A stretch of 64,000 bases of DNA. Origin: Zygnema cylindricum. Its lineage: Eukaryota; Streptophyta; Zygnematophyceae; Zygnematales; Zygnemataceae. Each line of letters begins with the position of its first letter. Within the stretch, counting starts at the first letter, position 1. The notes below the pieces were generated by a model that made no database searches, was not told where the DNA came from, and worked only from the letters and a program-made list of their open reading frames with translations. Of this stretch, positions 1 through 11,046 are shown piece by piece. The stretch covers positions 124,001 to 188,000 of the forward strand of contig JBBHKE010001395.1 in assembly GCA_037447655.1 (NCBI GenBank), in the 5' to 3' direction. The position numbers were made by a program, and so were the translations under genes.

Positions 1-369
1 GGTCATCTTTGACCAGCCATAGCTTAATGCTCCGGTGAGCAAATTTAATTTTTTTTTTTGCTGCGCACTCAGGGGAGTCCAAGCTACATAGGAGTGTAGA
101 TGGTCAGAGTTTTTGTGTGCCAGGATGGCACTTATTCAGTGGGAAAGTCAAAGTGGGGAATATTGTCTAAAACACATATTCAAGCTTTGCATTCTGTGAT
201 GGAACTGAGCACACAGAAGGTCTTCTTTTCACACGGGTTAAGGTGCATTGGGGTTCTGATTGTCAAGGGATCATTCATTTGGGTTTATATCAATTTGGAG
301 TCTGTACTATCTAGATTAACTTCTTTTGGATCTGCGAATTCTGTGGGCAATGAAGCCCATGGAATTTCA
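1..369 (+). mobile_element. 3' part of a copia-family LTR (element H)
   Basis: The sequence opens with the palindrome GGTCATCTTTGACC and follows the same U5 region seen in the other copia LTRs of this window; it is closest to element G (30919-31286). It ends ATTTCA at 369. Instead of the primer site expected next, the sequence continues with AGGCGCTACGAAACG, which is the middle of the A-type LTR (compare about 5309 onward). This is therefore the right end of a solo or 3' LTR inserted into the 5' LTR of element A. The left part is outside the window, so the target duplication cannot be checked. Confidence 0.7.
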
Positions 370-1048
370 AGGCGCTACGAAACGATACACATGACGGATT
401 TCATGGATATATAAACATTAACGCAACGGCTAATTAACACCAAACTAACGAAGAGGAACAATTCATACACATACGCGAATCTTAACCGTGTAAATTATGT
501 TTTGATTGAACGCTAACATTATAGCCGCCACCGAAAGTGAGCTTTTGGCGGCATTTGGAAATTGCGTCATGCGGTGCCACGTGGCGCCACATTATTTGAT
601 AGTGGAGAACATGGAAGGAGGAACCATGGCTCCCGATTTAAGAGGTGTCACCTTGTAGACCATATCGTACAAGGAACATACAATAAGTATATCGCCCATT
701 GTACCTTCTTGTACTATATAGTGTTCCTATTGGACTAGGGTTTAGTAGTAGGTAGTTGTGTGTAGGTAGACCAAGACTTAGTGATATTTAGGTACCTCTC
801 TTTAAGAGAGCTTGTAACTATATAGGTCATCTTTGACCTGCCATAACTTACTGCTCAGGGGAGCATATTCAGTGATTATTTTTGCGTTTGACTCAAGGGA
901 GTCTTATCCTCACAGAGGTGGGGGTGGTCAGAGTTTTTGTGTGCCTAGGCGGCACTTATTCATTGGGAAATTTGAAAGGGAAAATATTATCTTAGAGGCT
1001 TTACATAGGCTGCTCATTCTGTGGGTCAATGGAGACCACAAAATTTTA
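370..1048 (+). repeat. 5' LTR of copia A, truncated at its start
   Basis: It aligns with the 3' LTR from about 5309 to 5989. It holds the GGTCATCTTTGACC palindrome at 825-838 just after a TATATA stretch, and a CTCTC/GAGAG palindrome just before. It ends at AAATTTTA, directly before the primer site at 1049. The first ~200 bp, including the tRNA-like segment seen in the 3' LTR, are missing because element H is inserted here. Confidence 0.75.
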
Positions 1049-1063
1049 GGTTATGAGCCTACC
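1049..1063 (+). other. primer-binding site of copia A (half-tRNA iMet type)
   Basis: GGTTATGAGCCTACC stands directly after the LTR. Two changes apart it equals GGTTATGGGCCCACC of element B, which is complementary to the anticodon stem-loop of plant initiator tRNA-Met. No ordinary 3'-CCA type site (TGGTATCAGAGC) is present. Confidence 0.6.
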
Positions 1064-2152
1064 CTCTAAAGTGCCCATATTTGATGGATCGGACTTTTTA
1101 TATTGGGAAATGATGATGGAGGGAGAACTATTTGAGAAGCATATATGGGGCATAGTGTCTGGACAAATTTGATGCCCACCTCGACTAAGGTTTGGAGGGA
1201 CACGTTTTTCTGGCACCTTCGCCACTACAGTAGCCAGAACAGCTGCCACCATCACCGAGGATGAAGATGAGGATGGAGAGGAGATTGTCATGGAAGGAGA
1301 AAAGGGATGAGTTGCAACTCAACTGACACCATTGTCGAAGGCGATACCGGCACCAGCACCACGAGCAGTGGTGACAAGGGTTCAGACTGACAAATCAGAG
1401 TATGAAAAGTGGAACTACAAAGACAAGGTTGTTAAGCTCATAATTCTTAAAAGTGTAGCAAAAGGCATTGCCATTCCCCTTATGCATGTCAAATCTTCAT
1501 CTCAAATTTGGATATCACTAGTAAACAAATATAAGAGTGGATCATTGGAACAGCAACAGTTGGCAGAAAAAAAGATTGCAACTTATGCTTATAAGGGAAG
1601 AGGCATGAATAATTATTACAATGATTTAGGAGCATGTTTGGAGAGCTAGAGAGTGTAGGTAACTCATGGTCTGAGAGACAAAGAGTGAATAAATTAATGA
1701 TGAAACTACCTTAAAAGCATGAGAATATCATTAACCAATTGCAAGACATTGGAGATAGCAATTGGAACTGGGATGACACAGTGGGAATGATTTTAGTGAA
1801 AGAAAGCACCATAGAGCTTAGGAGAGGGAGTCCAAGTGTTAAAGCATTGTCTATAAGAGCTGATTGGCAGAAGCGTGATGAGGAGAGAGGGAAAGATCCC
1901 TATCGACAATTTGGTGGAAAAAGACAAGTAGGTGGCAGATTTGATAGACACGGGAGAGGAACTTCGCGAGGAGGATTATGTCACTTCTGCAAGGAATCGG
2001 GACACTATATGGCAGAGTGTGTCAAACTTGCAGATATTCGACTGAAAGATGGACAGGGAACCTCAAATGATGAAGGAAATAAAAAGGCTTTCCTAACTCA
2101 AGTTTATAACGAGGAAGACGATAAAGAAACCGAAACGGGAAGAGGAGCTTGA
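1053..2152 (+). pseudogene. copia A gag (nucleocapsid-like), broken
   Basis: The frame begins at the ATG inside the primer site and reads a Gag start like that of B and D (PSKVPIFDGSDFLYWE). It meets a stop near 1170, and the rest is split over at least three frames (for instance 1332-1649 and 1739-2152). Near 1978-2022 it has an intact zinc knuckle, CHFCKESGHYMAEC (C-x2-C-x4-H-x4-C). In the family this protein packages the genomic RNA into cytoplasmic particles. Not functional as read. Confidence 0.75.
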
Positions 2153-2159
2153 GGAGATT

Positions 2160-3635
2160 CTTCTTAATCCGTATAACACTGAAAAGCATGTCGACATTCC
2201 ACGGAGACAGAAGTGTGCTTTTGGAGGTAAGAGGGATCCACCCGAGGATGGGTGGATCATAGACTCAGGGGCCTCAATGTACATGTGCAAAGATAAGAGG
2301 TGGTTCACTAAACTGAGAAAGATCCCAATAACTGAGATAGAGTACGAAGATGGTAGAGTAGAAACGAGAAGTCTAGTTGGAACAGTTAACTTTAAGGTTC
2401 TAGTTGATGGAAAATCCTCAATTATAACACTCTCACATGTTTTTTACATTCTGCAGCTTAGCAAAAACCTAGTCTCAACAGTTGTCCTAGATGAAAAGGA
2501 GTTTGAAACAGGAACTAGGAAAGGAATTTTCACAGCAAGCTTTAATAATAAGGTTTATTTCATAGCTGAGAAGGGCAGTCAAGGAATGTTCAGAATTGTT
2601 CTTTGCAATGAAAAGAGTGTTCTCTACTCGTGTGCAAGTGAGATGATGCTTTGGCACAAAAGGTTGGGGCATGTGCACCTAGATAGATTAAAGAAAATAA
2701 AGAAAAAAAGAACAGTGGAGGGTATTACTTTTGAGGATGATGAGACTTTCGATGATTGTAATGGATGTGCCCAAGGGAAGATTCATAGATTTCCAGTTCC
2801 AAAAGCAACCGCATTTAGGAGAGAGAAAGTATTGGATCTAATTCACACAAATGTTTGGGGACCTGCTAGGTATGTTTCACATGGGGGGAAGAGATGGATG
2901 TTAACCGTCACAGATGATTCGTCTAGATACACAAAGGTATACTTTATCAGACATAAGTCAGAGGTATTCAGATGTTGCAAAGATGATAAAGAATGGAGTG
3001 AAAAACTACATGAAACCTCAATAAAAGAGATAAGAAGTGATAATGGGAAAGAATACACCTTAAAGGAATTTGAAAAATATCTTAAAAAAGAAGGAATTCA
3101 TCATGAGAAAACTGTTCCCTATAATCCGGAACAAAATGGAGTAGCAGAAAGAGTGAATATAACTTTAGGAGATATGTCCAAAAGTATGTTAACTGATAAG
3201 AGGATAAGGTTGCAATTTTGGGCCGAGTCTATGAACTATGCTAATTTCATCAAAAATAGAGTCCTAACTTCAGCAAATGAGGAAACTCCGTATGAGAGGT
3301 GGATAGGAAGAAAGCCTGATTTGTCTAGTTTTAGGGTGTTCGGAAGTCAAGTCTATAGCTTGGATTGCGATAAGACTAAATGGAAGTTAGAGGGGAGAGG
3401 GAAACCAATATATCTTGTAGGATATTATGAGAGCACAAAAGGATACCGAATGTATGAATTGAAAAAGAGAGATATAATTTTGGTAAAACACATAGTGGTG
3501 ATGAATGAAGAGAAGTCCATTGACCCATTCAAATATAATAAGGAAGTCAAAATCAGATTTGAAACGGATCAGTTTTCTGACTTTGACATTTTCAAAATGA
3601 AGACAATGAAGATGGAGAAAAGGAAAAATCTGTAG
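2160..3635 (+). pseudogene. copia A protease and integrase segment of pol
   Basis: The aspartic protease site IIDSGAS is at about 2256-2276. A GAG-pre-integrase zinc region follows (WHKRLGHVHLDR, then CNGCAQGK). The integrase core has acidic residues in TDDSSRY, SDNGKEY and PEQNGVAER, the D-D-E pattern. The frame is open from 2277 to 3635, the longest intact piece of this element, and ends in a premature stop at 3633-3635. The family protein cuts the polyprotein and inserts the cDNA. Confidence 0.8.
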
Positions 3636-4560
3636 ATGTACCAAATGAGAAGGAGGAAAGGACAACATCCGAGGTAACGCCACAATACGAAGTGGAAACC
3701 GATGAAGAACTTGATGAGACACCGGAATTGGAAGATAGGGGAGCTAAAAATCTTCCCAAACGAAACCGAAGGATGCCTTCAATACCGGCGTCTGATTTTG
3801 AAGGGGGAAGAAAAAGTAGTAAACGACTTCAAGAAAGAGAAGTAAATAACCAACTCACAAAGATGTCTCACCCAGATGAACCTCAGACATATTTAGAGGC
3901 CATAAACACTCCAAAAAGTAGCCAGTGGATCATTGCTATAAATGAAGAAATGGCCTCCTTCATGGAAGCCAATACATAGAAGTTGGTAGATTGCCCACCG
4001 AACCGAAAATTGATCGGATGTAAATGGGTTTTTAAACTATAATTAAACCCATACAATATCATTGAGAGGTACAAAGTTAGGTTGGTAACAAAAGGTTATA
4101 CTCAAAAAGAGGGGATAGACTATGAAGAAACCTTTGCACCAGTAGTCAGATTTCCTTCAGTTAGAATTCTCTTAAGTTTACCCGCAACAAAGGATTTGGA
4201 AATACACCAGATTATATTAAAACGACCTTTTTGCACGGAGAATTCGAGAAGAAATTTACATAAGGCAACCGGAAGGATTCGTGGAAAGTGGGGAAGAAAG
4301 CAAGGTATGCAAACTGATAAAATCACTTTATGGGCTTAAACAAGCCCCGCGACAATAGAATATAAAGCTAGACGAATTTCTGATCAGTTTGGGGTATATC
4401 ACATTTAGTTCAGATCACTCCATATATTTATTTGAGGATGAGAATGGAGTGATATTTATTGATATTCATATGGATGATTTGTTGGTCTTAAGTAAGTCGT
4501 TAGATAAGATTAACAAACTAAAATTGTATCTTAGAAGCCGTTTTGAAAGGGTAATGGGGT
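3636..4560 (+). pseudogene. copia A reverse transcriptase, broken
   Basis: Fragments match the copia RT of element B: the linker with FEGGRKSSKRLQ, then [20 protein letters not shown] (about 4090-4150), then a YVDD region that now reads HMDDLLVLSKS (about 4468-4500). Stops and frameshifts occur at several places, such as a TAG for the W of NTWE near 3976. The 3' end is lost in a deletion close to 4557. Confidence 0.75.
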
Positions 4561-4562
4561 AA

Positions 4563-5103
4563 ATGGTGGGGACAAGGGAATTGTGGTTACATTTGGGAGG
4601 GGAGCACACTGACATCACCACTTGGAGTGATGCTAGTTATGGAGATGTGCCTTTAAGGCAGTGTACGACTAGATATGAGTTACAAATTGGATCTGGTGCA
4701 TGTTGTTGGATTAGCAAGCAACAAAAAGTAGTTGCTCAGTCCACTAGGGAGGCTGAATACATGGCTTCTTGTGCCGCCACCAAAGAATTAATGTGGGTTA
4801 AATCTCTTATTGAAGAACTTGGGTTCATGAAGTCTGGAACTCAAAATGTTTTTTGTGATAATTAAGTTGCTATCTCTATTGTAGCTAATCCGAAACATCA
4901 CTTCAAAGCTAAACATATTGATATGGATATTAGACTAAGTTTTGTCAGAGAAAAGGTTGAAAATAATATCATTAAACTCGTTTATCAAACTGACAGAGAA
5001 ATGATTGCAGACATGATGACAAAACCAGTGCCTTCCCCTAAGTCGATTTATTGCAGAGAAAACTGTGGATTAAAATTGAAAAGTGTCTAAAAACTAAGGG
5101 GAG
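4563..5103 (+). pseudogene. copia A RNase H and polypurine tract
   Basis: It resumes at the equivalent of GTRELWLHLGGEHTD in element B and continues with the copia RNase H motifs TTWSDASYGD and AEYMASCAATKELMWV. A TAA at 4863-4865 replaces the Gln codon of FCDNQ. The frame ends near 5090, and the purine tract directly precedes the LTR at 5104. Confidence 0.75.
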
Positions 5104-5989
5104 TGCTGAAAAGAGGTAATTAATAGTTCACTTGTCTAATTTAGTTATACTTTAAAGAGAGAGAGTGAGGATCAAAAGCACGCCATGGCTGCCGCCATAT
5201 TTAGAAAGTGGCAGATTTTGAAGTAGAGGATATTTTACTAAAATGTTACCTAAATCTGGATTTGAACCTGCGACCTCTGGATTCTCTATAGCCGGGCGCC
5301 TTAACTATTAAGGCGCTACGAAACGATACCCGTGACGAATTTCAAAGATATATAAACATTAACAAAACGGCAAATTAACACCAAACTAACGAAGAGGAAC
5401 AATTCATGTACGTACGCGAATCTGAACCGTGTAAAATATGTTTTGATCAAACGGCCAGCATTGTAGCCGCCACTCGAAGTGAGCTTTTGGCGGCATTCAG
5501 AGATAGCGTCACGCGGTACCACGTGGCGTCGCATTATTTGATATCGGAGAAGATGGGATGAGGAACCATGGCTCCTAATTTCAAAGGTGTTACCTTGTAG
5601 ACTATGTCGTACAATAGACGTACAATAAGTATATCGCCCATTGTACCTTCTTGTTCTATATAGTGTTCCTATTGGTCTAGGGTTTAGTAGTAGGTAGTCG
5701 TGAGTAGGCAGACCAAGACTTAGTGACATTTAGGTACCTCTCTCTAGGAGAGCTTGTAAGTATAAAGGTCATTTTTGACCAGCCATAACTTACTGCTCAG
5801 GGGAGAAAATTTGGAGATTCTTTTTGCTAACGACTCAAGGGAGTCTTGCCTTCATTGGGAAAAAGGTGATCAGAGTTTTTGTTCGTTAAGGTGACAGATA
5901 TTCTTGCTGAAACACAAAGGGGTCAGGTTTATCCTAGAGGTTTCGTGTGAGCTGCCTACTCTGAGGACCTATGGAGGTCTAGAATTGCA
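5104..5989 (+). repeat. 3' LTR of copia A (shared with the next gag stub)
   Basis: It starts TGCTGAAAAGAGG after the purine tract and ends GAATTGCA at 5989, so it has TG...CA ends. It contains an antisense tRNA-like segment (5250-5316), GTAC-rich repeats around 5608-5640, a CTCTC/GAGAG palindrome, a TATAAA at 5761, and the palindrome GGTCATTTTTGACC (5767-5780). Directly after it comes a primer site and a gag start, so it also acted as the 5' LTR of another copy. Confidence 0.8.
5250..5316 (-). other. tRNA-like segment, antisense in the A-type LTR
   Basis: Read on the minus strand it has a D-arm-like TAGTTAAGGCGC, an anticodon-arm-like stretch around GGCTATAGAG, AGAGGTCGC in the variable-loop position, and GGTTCAAATCC, a full match to the Pol III B box GGTTCRANTCC. 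The T stem pairs only in part and the acceptor stem does not close, so this is tRNA-derived rather than a working tRNA gene. It lies about 150 bp from the LTR start. Confidence 0.6.
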
Positions 5990-6344
5990 GGTTACGTGCC
6001 CACCCTCTAGGGTGTCCATCTTTACTCAATCTAGTTTCATATACTGTGAAAGTATGATGACAGGAGCTCTATGTGAGAAAAGGTTTTGGGGAATAGTGAG
6101 TGGACAAGTGAAGTGTCCAGTCAGTCTTAGGATCCCTCAAGGGTTAGGAGGAAGCAGATTCACCAGAGATGTAAATCCATCTCCAACAGAGGAGACAAAG
6201 GAAGGGGAGGTGATGGACAAAGGAAAGGAGAAAGAGACTATCACACCGATAGCAACCGGTTTGGCATTCATATCACCTATTCCAAGGAACGAGGAGAATG
6301 ATACTGATACCTGGGACTACAACAATAGGGCGGCAAAACACTTC
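5990..6344 (+). pseudogene. copia gag 5' fragment of a tandem copy
   Basis: It begins with a primer site variant (GGTTACGTGCCCACC) and continues as a Gag N-terminus (MMTGALCEKRFWGIVSGQ, later EENDTDTWDYNNRAAKHFI) that is closest to the gag of D. Homology stops abruptly after KHFI at 6344, where reverse-strand RNase H sequence of element C begins. The start codon in the LTR end is kept (ATGGAGGTC), but a TAG follows in that frame. Confidence 0.75.
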
Positions 6345-7560
6345 ATCTGCATGAACTTCTGTTCTTCATGAGATAATTCCTCGTCTAAGACTTTGACTCC
6401 TTCCTCACTCCCCTGACTTCCCTTCTTTAACTCCATTGGAGTTGTACAACTATTAGCTTTATCTATCTGAAAATTTTCAAGCATGTTCCTTTTTGCTTTC
6501 TTTTGAGTCAATCTTATAATCTTTCTTTTTCGATCTCTCTCTACTTGAATTCCCAAAATATATTTTGCTTCCCCCATATCCTTCATTTCAAATCTCCCCT
6601 TAAGATCGGTTTTTAGTTTATTAATTTTTTCCATTGATTTACTTAAAATAAGCAAATCATAAACATAAATAGCAATTAGTATAAATCTTCCCCATCTTCG
6701 AAAACATAGATTGAGTGATCTGAGCTGATATGGATGTATCCCAGACCGGTAAGAAACTCATCAAGATTTTTATTCCACTGATCGAGGCGCTTGTTTCAAA
6801 CCATAAAGTGATTCAATGAGCCGGAATACCTTACTCTCCTCTCCTTCCTCCACAAATCCTTAGGGATGTCACATGAAGATCTCCTCTTCCAATTCTCAAT
6901 GCAAAAAGGTTGTCTTGATGTCCATTTGGTGCACCTCCATGTCTTCCGCTGCTGCCAGACTGAGAAATATGCGAACGGAGGGAAATCTGACGACCGGGGC
7001 AAAGGTTTCCTCGTAGTCGATTCTTTCTTTCTATGTAAATCCTTTTGCCACTAATCGGGCTTTGTATCACTCAATGGTGTTATCCGGGTTCTGTTTTAAT
7101 TTGAAAACACACTTACAACCGATTCGTTTTCGGTCAGGTGGACAGTCCACCAGCTCCCAAGTATCGGCTGCCATAATTGAGGCCTTCTCCTCATTGATGG
7201 CTATCTTCCACCAGTTCCTTTCTGAACAAGTCATTGCCTCTCCATAAATTTGAGGTTCATCTTGATTGGATAGTTGTGTTACCTTGTTATTAACATGTTT
7301 TTCTTGCAATGTTTTGCTACTTCTCCTCCCCCCCTTAAAATTTGTGGCCGAAATAGATGGTTCTCACGGGTTCTTTTGAACAATCTCGGCTTCTCCTCTA
7401 TCCCTTGATTCCAAATAAATTTCCATCACGTCTTCCGTTTCGGGTAGAGTTGTCACTGGAGTTTTTACAGCCGAGTCTTTTTTTGTCTGATTTGTACCTG
7501 CAAGAATGTCATCTTAACTAAAACCTGGATAGTTAGGAAGCTCAAAGTCATCTGAATTTT
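6345..7560 (-). pseudogene. copia C reverse transcriptase, broken
   Basis: Reverse-strand fragments match the RT of E and D: EEKASIMAADTWELVDCPPDRKR (7190-7125), the fingers/palm region near 7070-6800, and DLKGRFEMKDMGEAKYILGIQ near 6610-6550. Several frames are used and short deletions interrupt the catalytic region near 6660-6700. The coding sequence stops at 6345, before RNase H. Confidence 0.75.
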
Positions 7561-8930
7561 CTGACTCAAATCTGATTTTTACTGACTTTGTATACTTGAA
7601 GGGATCCACAAACTTTCCTTCATCCATAACTACTAGATGCTTTACTAAGATTACATCTTCCCTTTTTAGATCATAAACTCTATATCCTTTAACATCCTCA
7701 TCATATCCTAATATGTATCCCGGTTTTCCTTCAAGATCTAACCTCCAATTAGATCGATCTTTATCTAGATTGAATACTTGACTGCCAAAAACCTTTAAGT
7801 GATATATGTCTGGTTTCCGGCTTGTTCATCTCACATAAGGTGTTTGATCTTTTATAGCTGAAGTAAAACTGTATTATTGAGGTAATTAGCACAGTTCATT
7901 GCTTCTGCCAAAACCTTTTTCCTATCTTTTTATCCGACAACATACTTCTAGCACTATGACTTAGTGTCCTATTTTATCTTTCAGCTACCCCATTCTGTTC
8001 CAGGTTTTTTGGTACTGTCCTTTGGTGTTGGACTCCATCTTCCCTTAGAAAATCCTCAAACTGGTTAGAAGTATACTCTCCACCATTGTCACTCCTTATT
8101 CTCTTGATTCGAGTTTCATGGAGTTTTTCGCTCCATGCTTTATATTGTCTAAAACAATCCTCAGCTTTTAACTTGTATTTCAAAAAATACACCTTGGAAT
8201 ACCGAGACCAATCATCAGTGATAGTCATCATAAATCTCTTCCGCCCCGGTAAGGGCACTTTAGCCGGTTCCCAAATATTTGTGTGTACTAAATCTAGAAT
8301 TTTTTCTCTTATAGGTGGCTGTTTTGGGAAAGGGTAATCTATGTGCTTTACCTTGAGCACATCCACTACAATCACTTATATTATCACTCTCACTGAATTG
8401 AATCCCTTCAACCACTCCTATCTTTTTCATCTCTCTTAACTTATCTAGATTCACATGCCCAAGCCTCTTATGCCACATTATAATATCATGAACACCAGCA
8501 TAATAAAGTTTCTTTGTTTCATTACTTAAAATCAGCCTGAACATCCCTTGGCTACCTTTCTCAGCAATGAAATAGACCTCCTTCACAAAACTAGCACTAA
8601 AGACTCATTCCTTAGTGATAAAACCCTTATCATCTAATACAGATGTAGAGATGAGGTTTTTGTTCAGCTTCGGAATAAACAATACATCGGAGAATGTTAC
8701 TATAGATGTCTTTCTTTCTTTTAGCACTTTCAAATCTACCGATCCTACAAGAGTGGTAGTGACTATCCTCCCATCCTCGTACTCTATTTTTACGTTGGGA
8801 ATCTTTCTTGTCTTAGTGAACATGTGCTTATCTTTACACATGTACATGGAGTCACATGAATCTAAAATCCAGCATGCTTCACTTTTATATCCACCGTAAG
8901 CACATTTCTGCCTTTGTTGAATTTCGACCT
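7561..8930 (-). pseudogene. copia C protease and integrase, broken
   Basis: The protease site reads DSCDSMYM where the family has DSGASMHM (near 8860), so the catalytic D-S-G triad is lost. GAG-pre-integrase (WHKRLGHVNLDKL and CSGCAQGK) lies at 8490-8360. The integrase core follows with ITDDWSRY, RSDNGGEY and EQNGVAER (8230-7975). Frames are split at about 8330 and below 7974. Confidence 0.75.
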
Positions 8931-9991
8931 CGTTTTTCGCCTCCAACTCTTCATCCAATAAGAGCTCATCGTCCTCGTCCTCGGATTCAGCCTCATGCAC
9001 CTCGTCCTCGGATTTAGCCTCATGTGTCACAAAGGCTTTTTTCTTTCCTCTCGGGGTTCCACTGGTGTGCCCCTCCTTTAACCGAAGCTCTGTTAGCTTA
9101 GTGCACTCTGCCAATGACATAAACCTTTGGGAGCCCTTAGTCCAAACTCGTCGGTCTGATTTTTTTGCTCCCTCCCCTAATAGTTTTCCACCGGTCTTCG
9201 GGAATCCTTGTTCCTCCAATCCGTCGCAGCTGCCAAGGCTTGCCCACTCTTTCCTCCCCTTCAAATCTCAATCGTATTCTCCAGAACGAAAATCATCCCT
9301 ACCACTTAGTTCCATATCCACCTTAAGTCCAGCAAGTCATGCACACGGTTGACTATGTTCTCGAACTCATCGAGTAACTTCATCAGTAAACAATTAACCT
9401 TATCTTTTTCACTAAAATATTTTCCCGCACTCTCTAGCTCCATGAAAAGTGTAGCAAGCTCATTGCAAAATCTAACATCTTACCCCCCTTGTATACATAC
9501 TCCTTAACTTTCTGATCAGCCAACTATTGTTGCTGAATTGTACCACTTCAGTACATCTCCATGATAGCCATCCAAAGATCGGATGCCCTTTTATCTGCAT
9601 ATGAGGACATGCAAGCCCTTGAGTAAGATGGCGGATGATGAAGTGCTTTGCCGCAATATTGTTGAAGTCATAGGTATCAGTATCATTTTCCTCGTTCCAC
9701 GGAATAGGTGGCATGAATGCCGCACCAGTTGTTATTGGTGTGGTCGTCTCCTTCTCCTTTCCGTCCACCACCTCTCCTTCTTTTGTTTCCTCCGTTGAAG
9801 GTGGATCCTCTTTCATGGTGAATCTGCTTCCTCTAAACCATGGAGGGATTCCAAGACTTGATGGACGCCCCACTCGTCCACTCAGTATCCCCCAAAACCT
9901 TTTCTCGCATAGAGCTCCAGTCATCATACTTTCCGAGTATATGAAGCAAGTTCAATTAAAGATGGGTACCCTAGAGGATGGGCCCATAACC
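8931..9991 (-). pseudogene. copia C gag, broken
   Basis: The N-terminal part (MMTGALCEKRFWGILSG, about 9927 downward) and a central helical region are recognisable. The zinc knuckle of the relatives is damaged: only LAECTKL remains after a deletion near 9120. The acidic linker before protease is present (about 8940-9010). Gag would package the element RNA; this copy cannot. Confidence 0.7.
9977..9991 (-). other. primer-binding site of copia C
   Basis: On the reverse strand GGTTATGGGCCCATC follows the LTR end TTTCA directly. Its first 13 nt are complementary to the anticodon stem-loop of plant initiator tRNA-Met. Confidence 0.65.
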
Positions 9992-11034
9992 TGAAACTCT
10001 GAGACCTCTATAGGTCCTCAGAATTTACATCTTGCAAGAAGCCTCTAGGATATCCCGGACCCCTTTGTGTTTCAGCAAGATTAACTGCCACCCTGGCAGA
10101 CAAAAACTCTGACCTCCTTTACCCCTGTGAAGGCAAGACTCCTATGAGTTAATAGCAAAAAGAATCTCTGAATTTGCTCCCCTGAGCAGTAAGTTATGGA
10201 GGGTCAAAGTTGACCTTTTGTACAGAAGCTCTCTGAAGAGAGGGTCCTATCTACAAATTTGTCTAAGTCCTATCTCTCTCCCAAACTCTCTTTACTGATG
10301 TACGGAACCAATCATATTACTCTTCCGTAGACAAAAGTACAGCTGCCGGTGTACTTTCTATACGAATACTATACGAGATGGCCTAAATGTCGACACGTGG
10401 TATATCTAGATTTGCTCCCTTAATCCGCGGAGATGCCGCGATCCAATGTCATTCAGCCACGTGTCATCCGATGTGGCGATGACCAAATTCCGCCAAAATC
10501 CTCTCCCGCGATCTTGGCATTCATTCAGGCCGTCTGATTAAATTCAGATTTAATCGTAGCCGCAATAAATACTTGCGCGGTATTTGTTTCGTTATCGAAA
10601 CAAACGCGCGGTATTAGTTTCTTGTCTGTACCCTAATCCGTACTTTTACATAACCGAACCTATGTATCCTGTAAATAGTTCTGTTAAATGAATTTGTCAA
10701 CGTAGTAATATTTATCTATTTATCAAACATAATATACTCTAACACTAGTCATAGACTAAATAGATGGAGCAACCGCCTACTGGCGGTTTGACGGCCGGTA
10801 GGTACCAGGATCAAATCCTGTGTCCGACAACTATACTTTTAGTAAATCAACTAATCTACTACCCGTATATCTCAGGATATCATAGGCAGCCATGGCTCTA
10901 CTTTCATCTTCGACTTTCAGTGACTGCAACAAGTGTGGGAGTTGAAGAGAGAAGTCAGAGATAGACTGCCTTGGCTTCTTTTCTAAATTTTTTTTTAGGC
11001 CTAGAAAATACTAAACGAACCATCAATTTCTACA
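9992..11034 (-). repeat. 5' LTR of copia C
   Basis: On the reverse strand it starts TGTAGAAATTGATGG and ends GAGTTTCA, so the ends are TG...CA. It carries the GGTCAACTTTGACC palindrome (10202-10215), a longer palindrome built on TTTGTTTCG/CGAAACAAA flanked by GCGC (10575-10609), and a tRNA-like segment (10760-10830). Confidence 0.8.
10760..10830 (+). other. tRNA-like segment, antisense to the C LTR
   Basis: On the plus strand, opposite to the element, CCAGGATCAAATCCTG forms a T-arm-like hairpin holding GGATCAAATCC (10808-10818), one base away from the Pol III B box. The A at the first loop position is as in initiator tRNAs. The upstream arms are poorly kept. The position matches the tRNA-like segments of the other LTRs. 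Confidence 0.5.
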
Positions 11035-11046
11035 AGGCTTGGGCTT

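Larger units (their letters stand above)
370..5989 (+). mobile_element. Ty1/copia retrotransposon A, decayed
   Basis: Order is partial 5' LTR, half-tRNA primer site, gag with CCHC knuckle, protease, integrase, reverse transcriptase, RNase H, purine tract (AAACTAAGGGGAG), 3' LTR. This is the copia order, with integrase before reverse transcriptase. The 5' LTR lost its first part to the H insertion. Gag and pol carry several stops and frameshifts. About 0.4 kb covering the end of RT and start of RNase H is missing at 4555-4563 compared with element B. The 3' LTR runs straight into another gag (5990-6344), so a second copy was once joined head to tail. Confidence 0.85.
6345..11034 (-). mobile_element. 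Ty1/copia retrotransposon C, 3'-truncated, reverse strand
   Basis: Reading from high to low coordinates: 5' LTR (9992-11034), primer site, gag, protease, integrase, RT, ending abruptly at the RT/RNase H boundary (6345). RNase H, purine tract and 3' LTR are missing. The sequence is close to D and E. Stops and frameshifts are spread over all domains. Its outer right end abuts pol sequence of element I, as expected if C had inserted into I. No target duplication can be tested because the left end is gone. Confidence 0.8.

Noticed and set aside
6866-7247. Plus-strand frames within element C
   Set aside because: They are shadows of the reverse-strand RT coding sequence.
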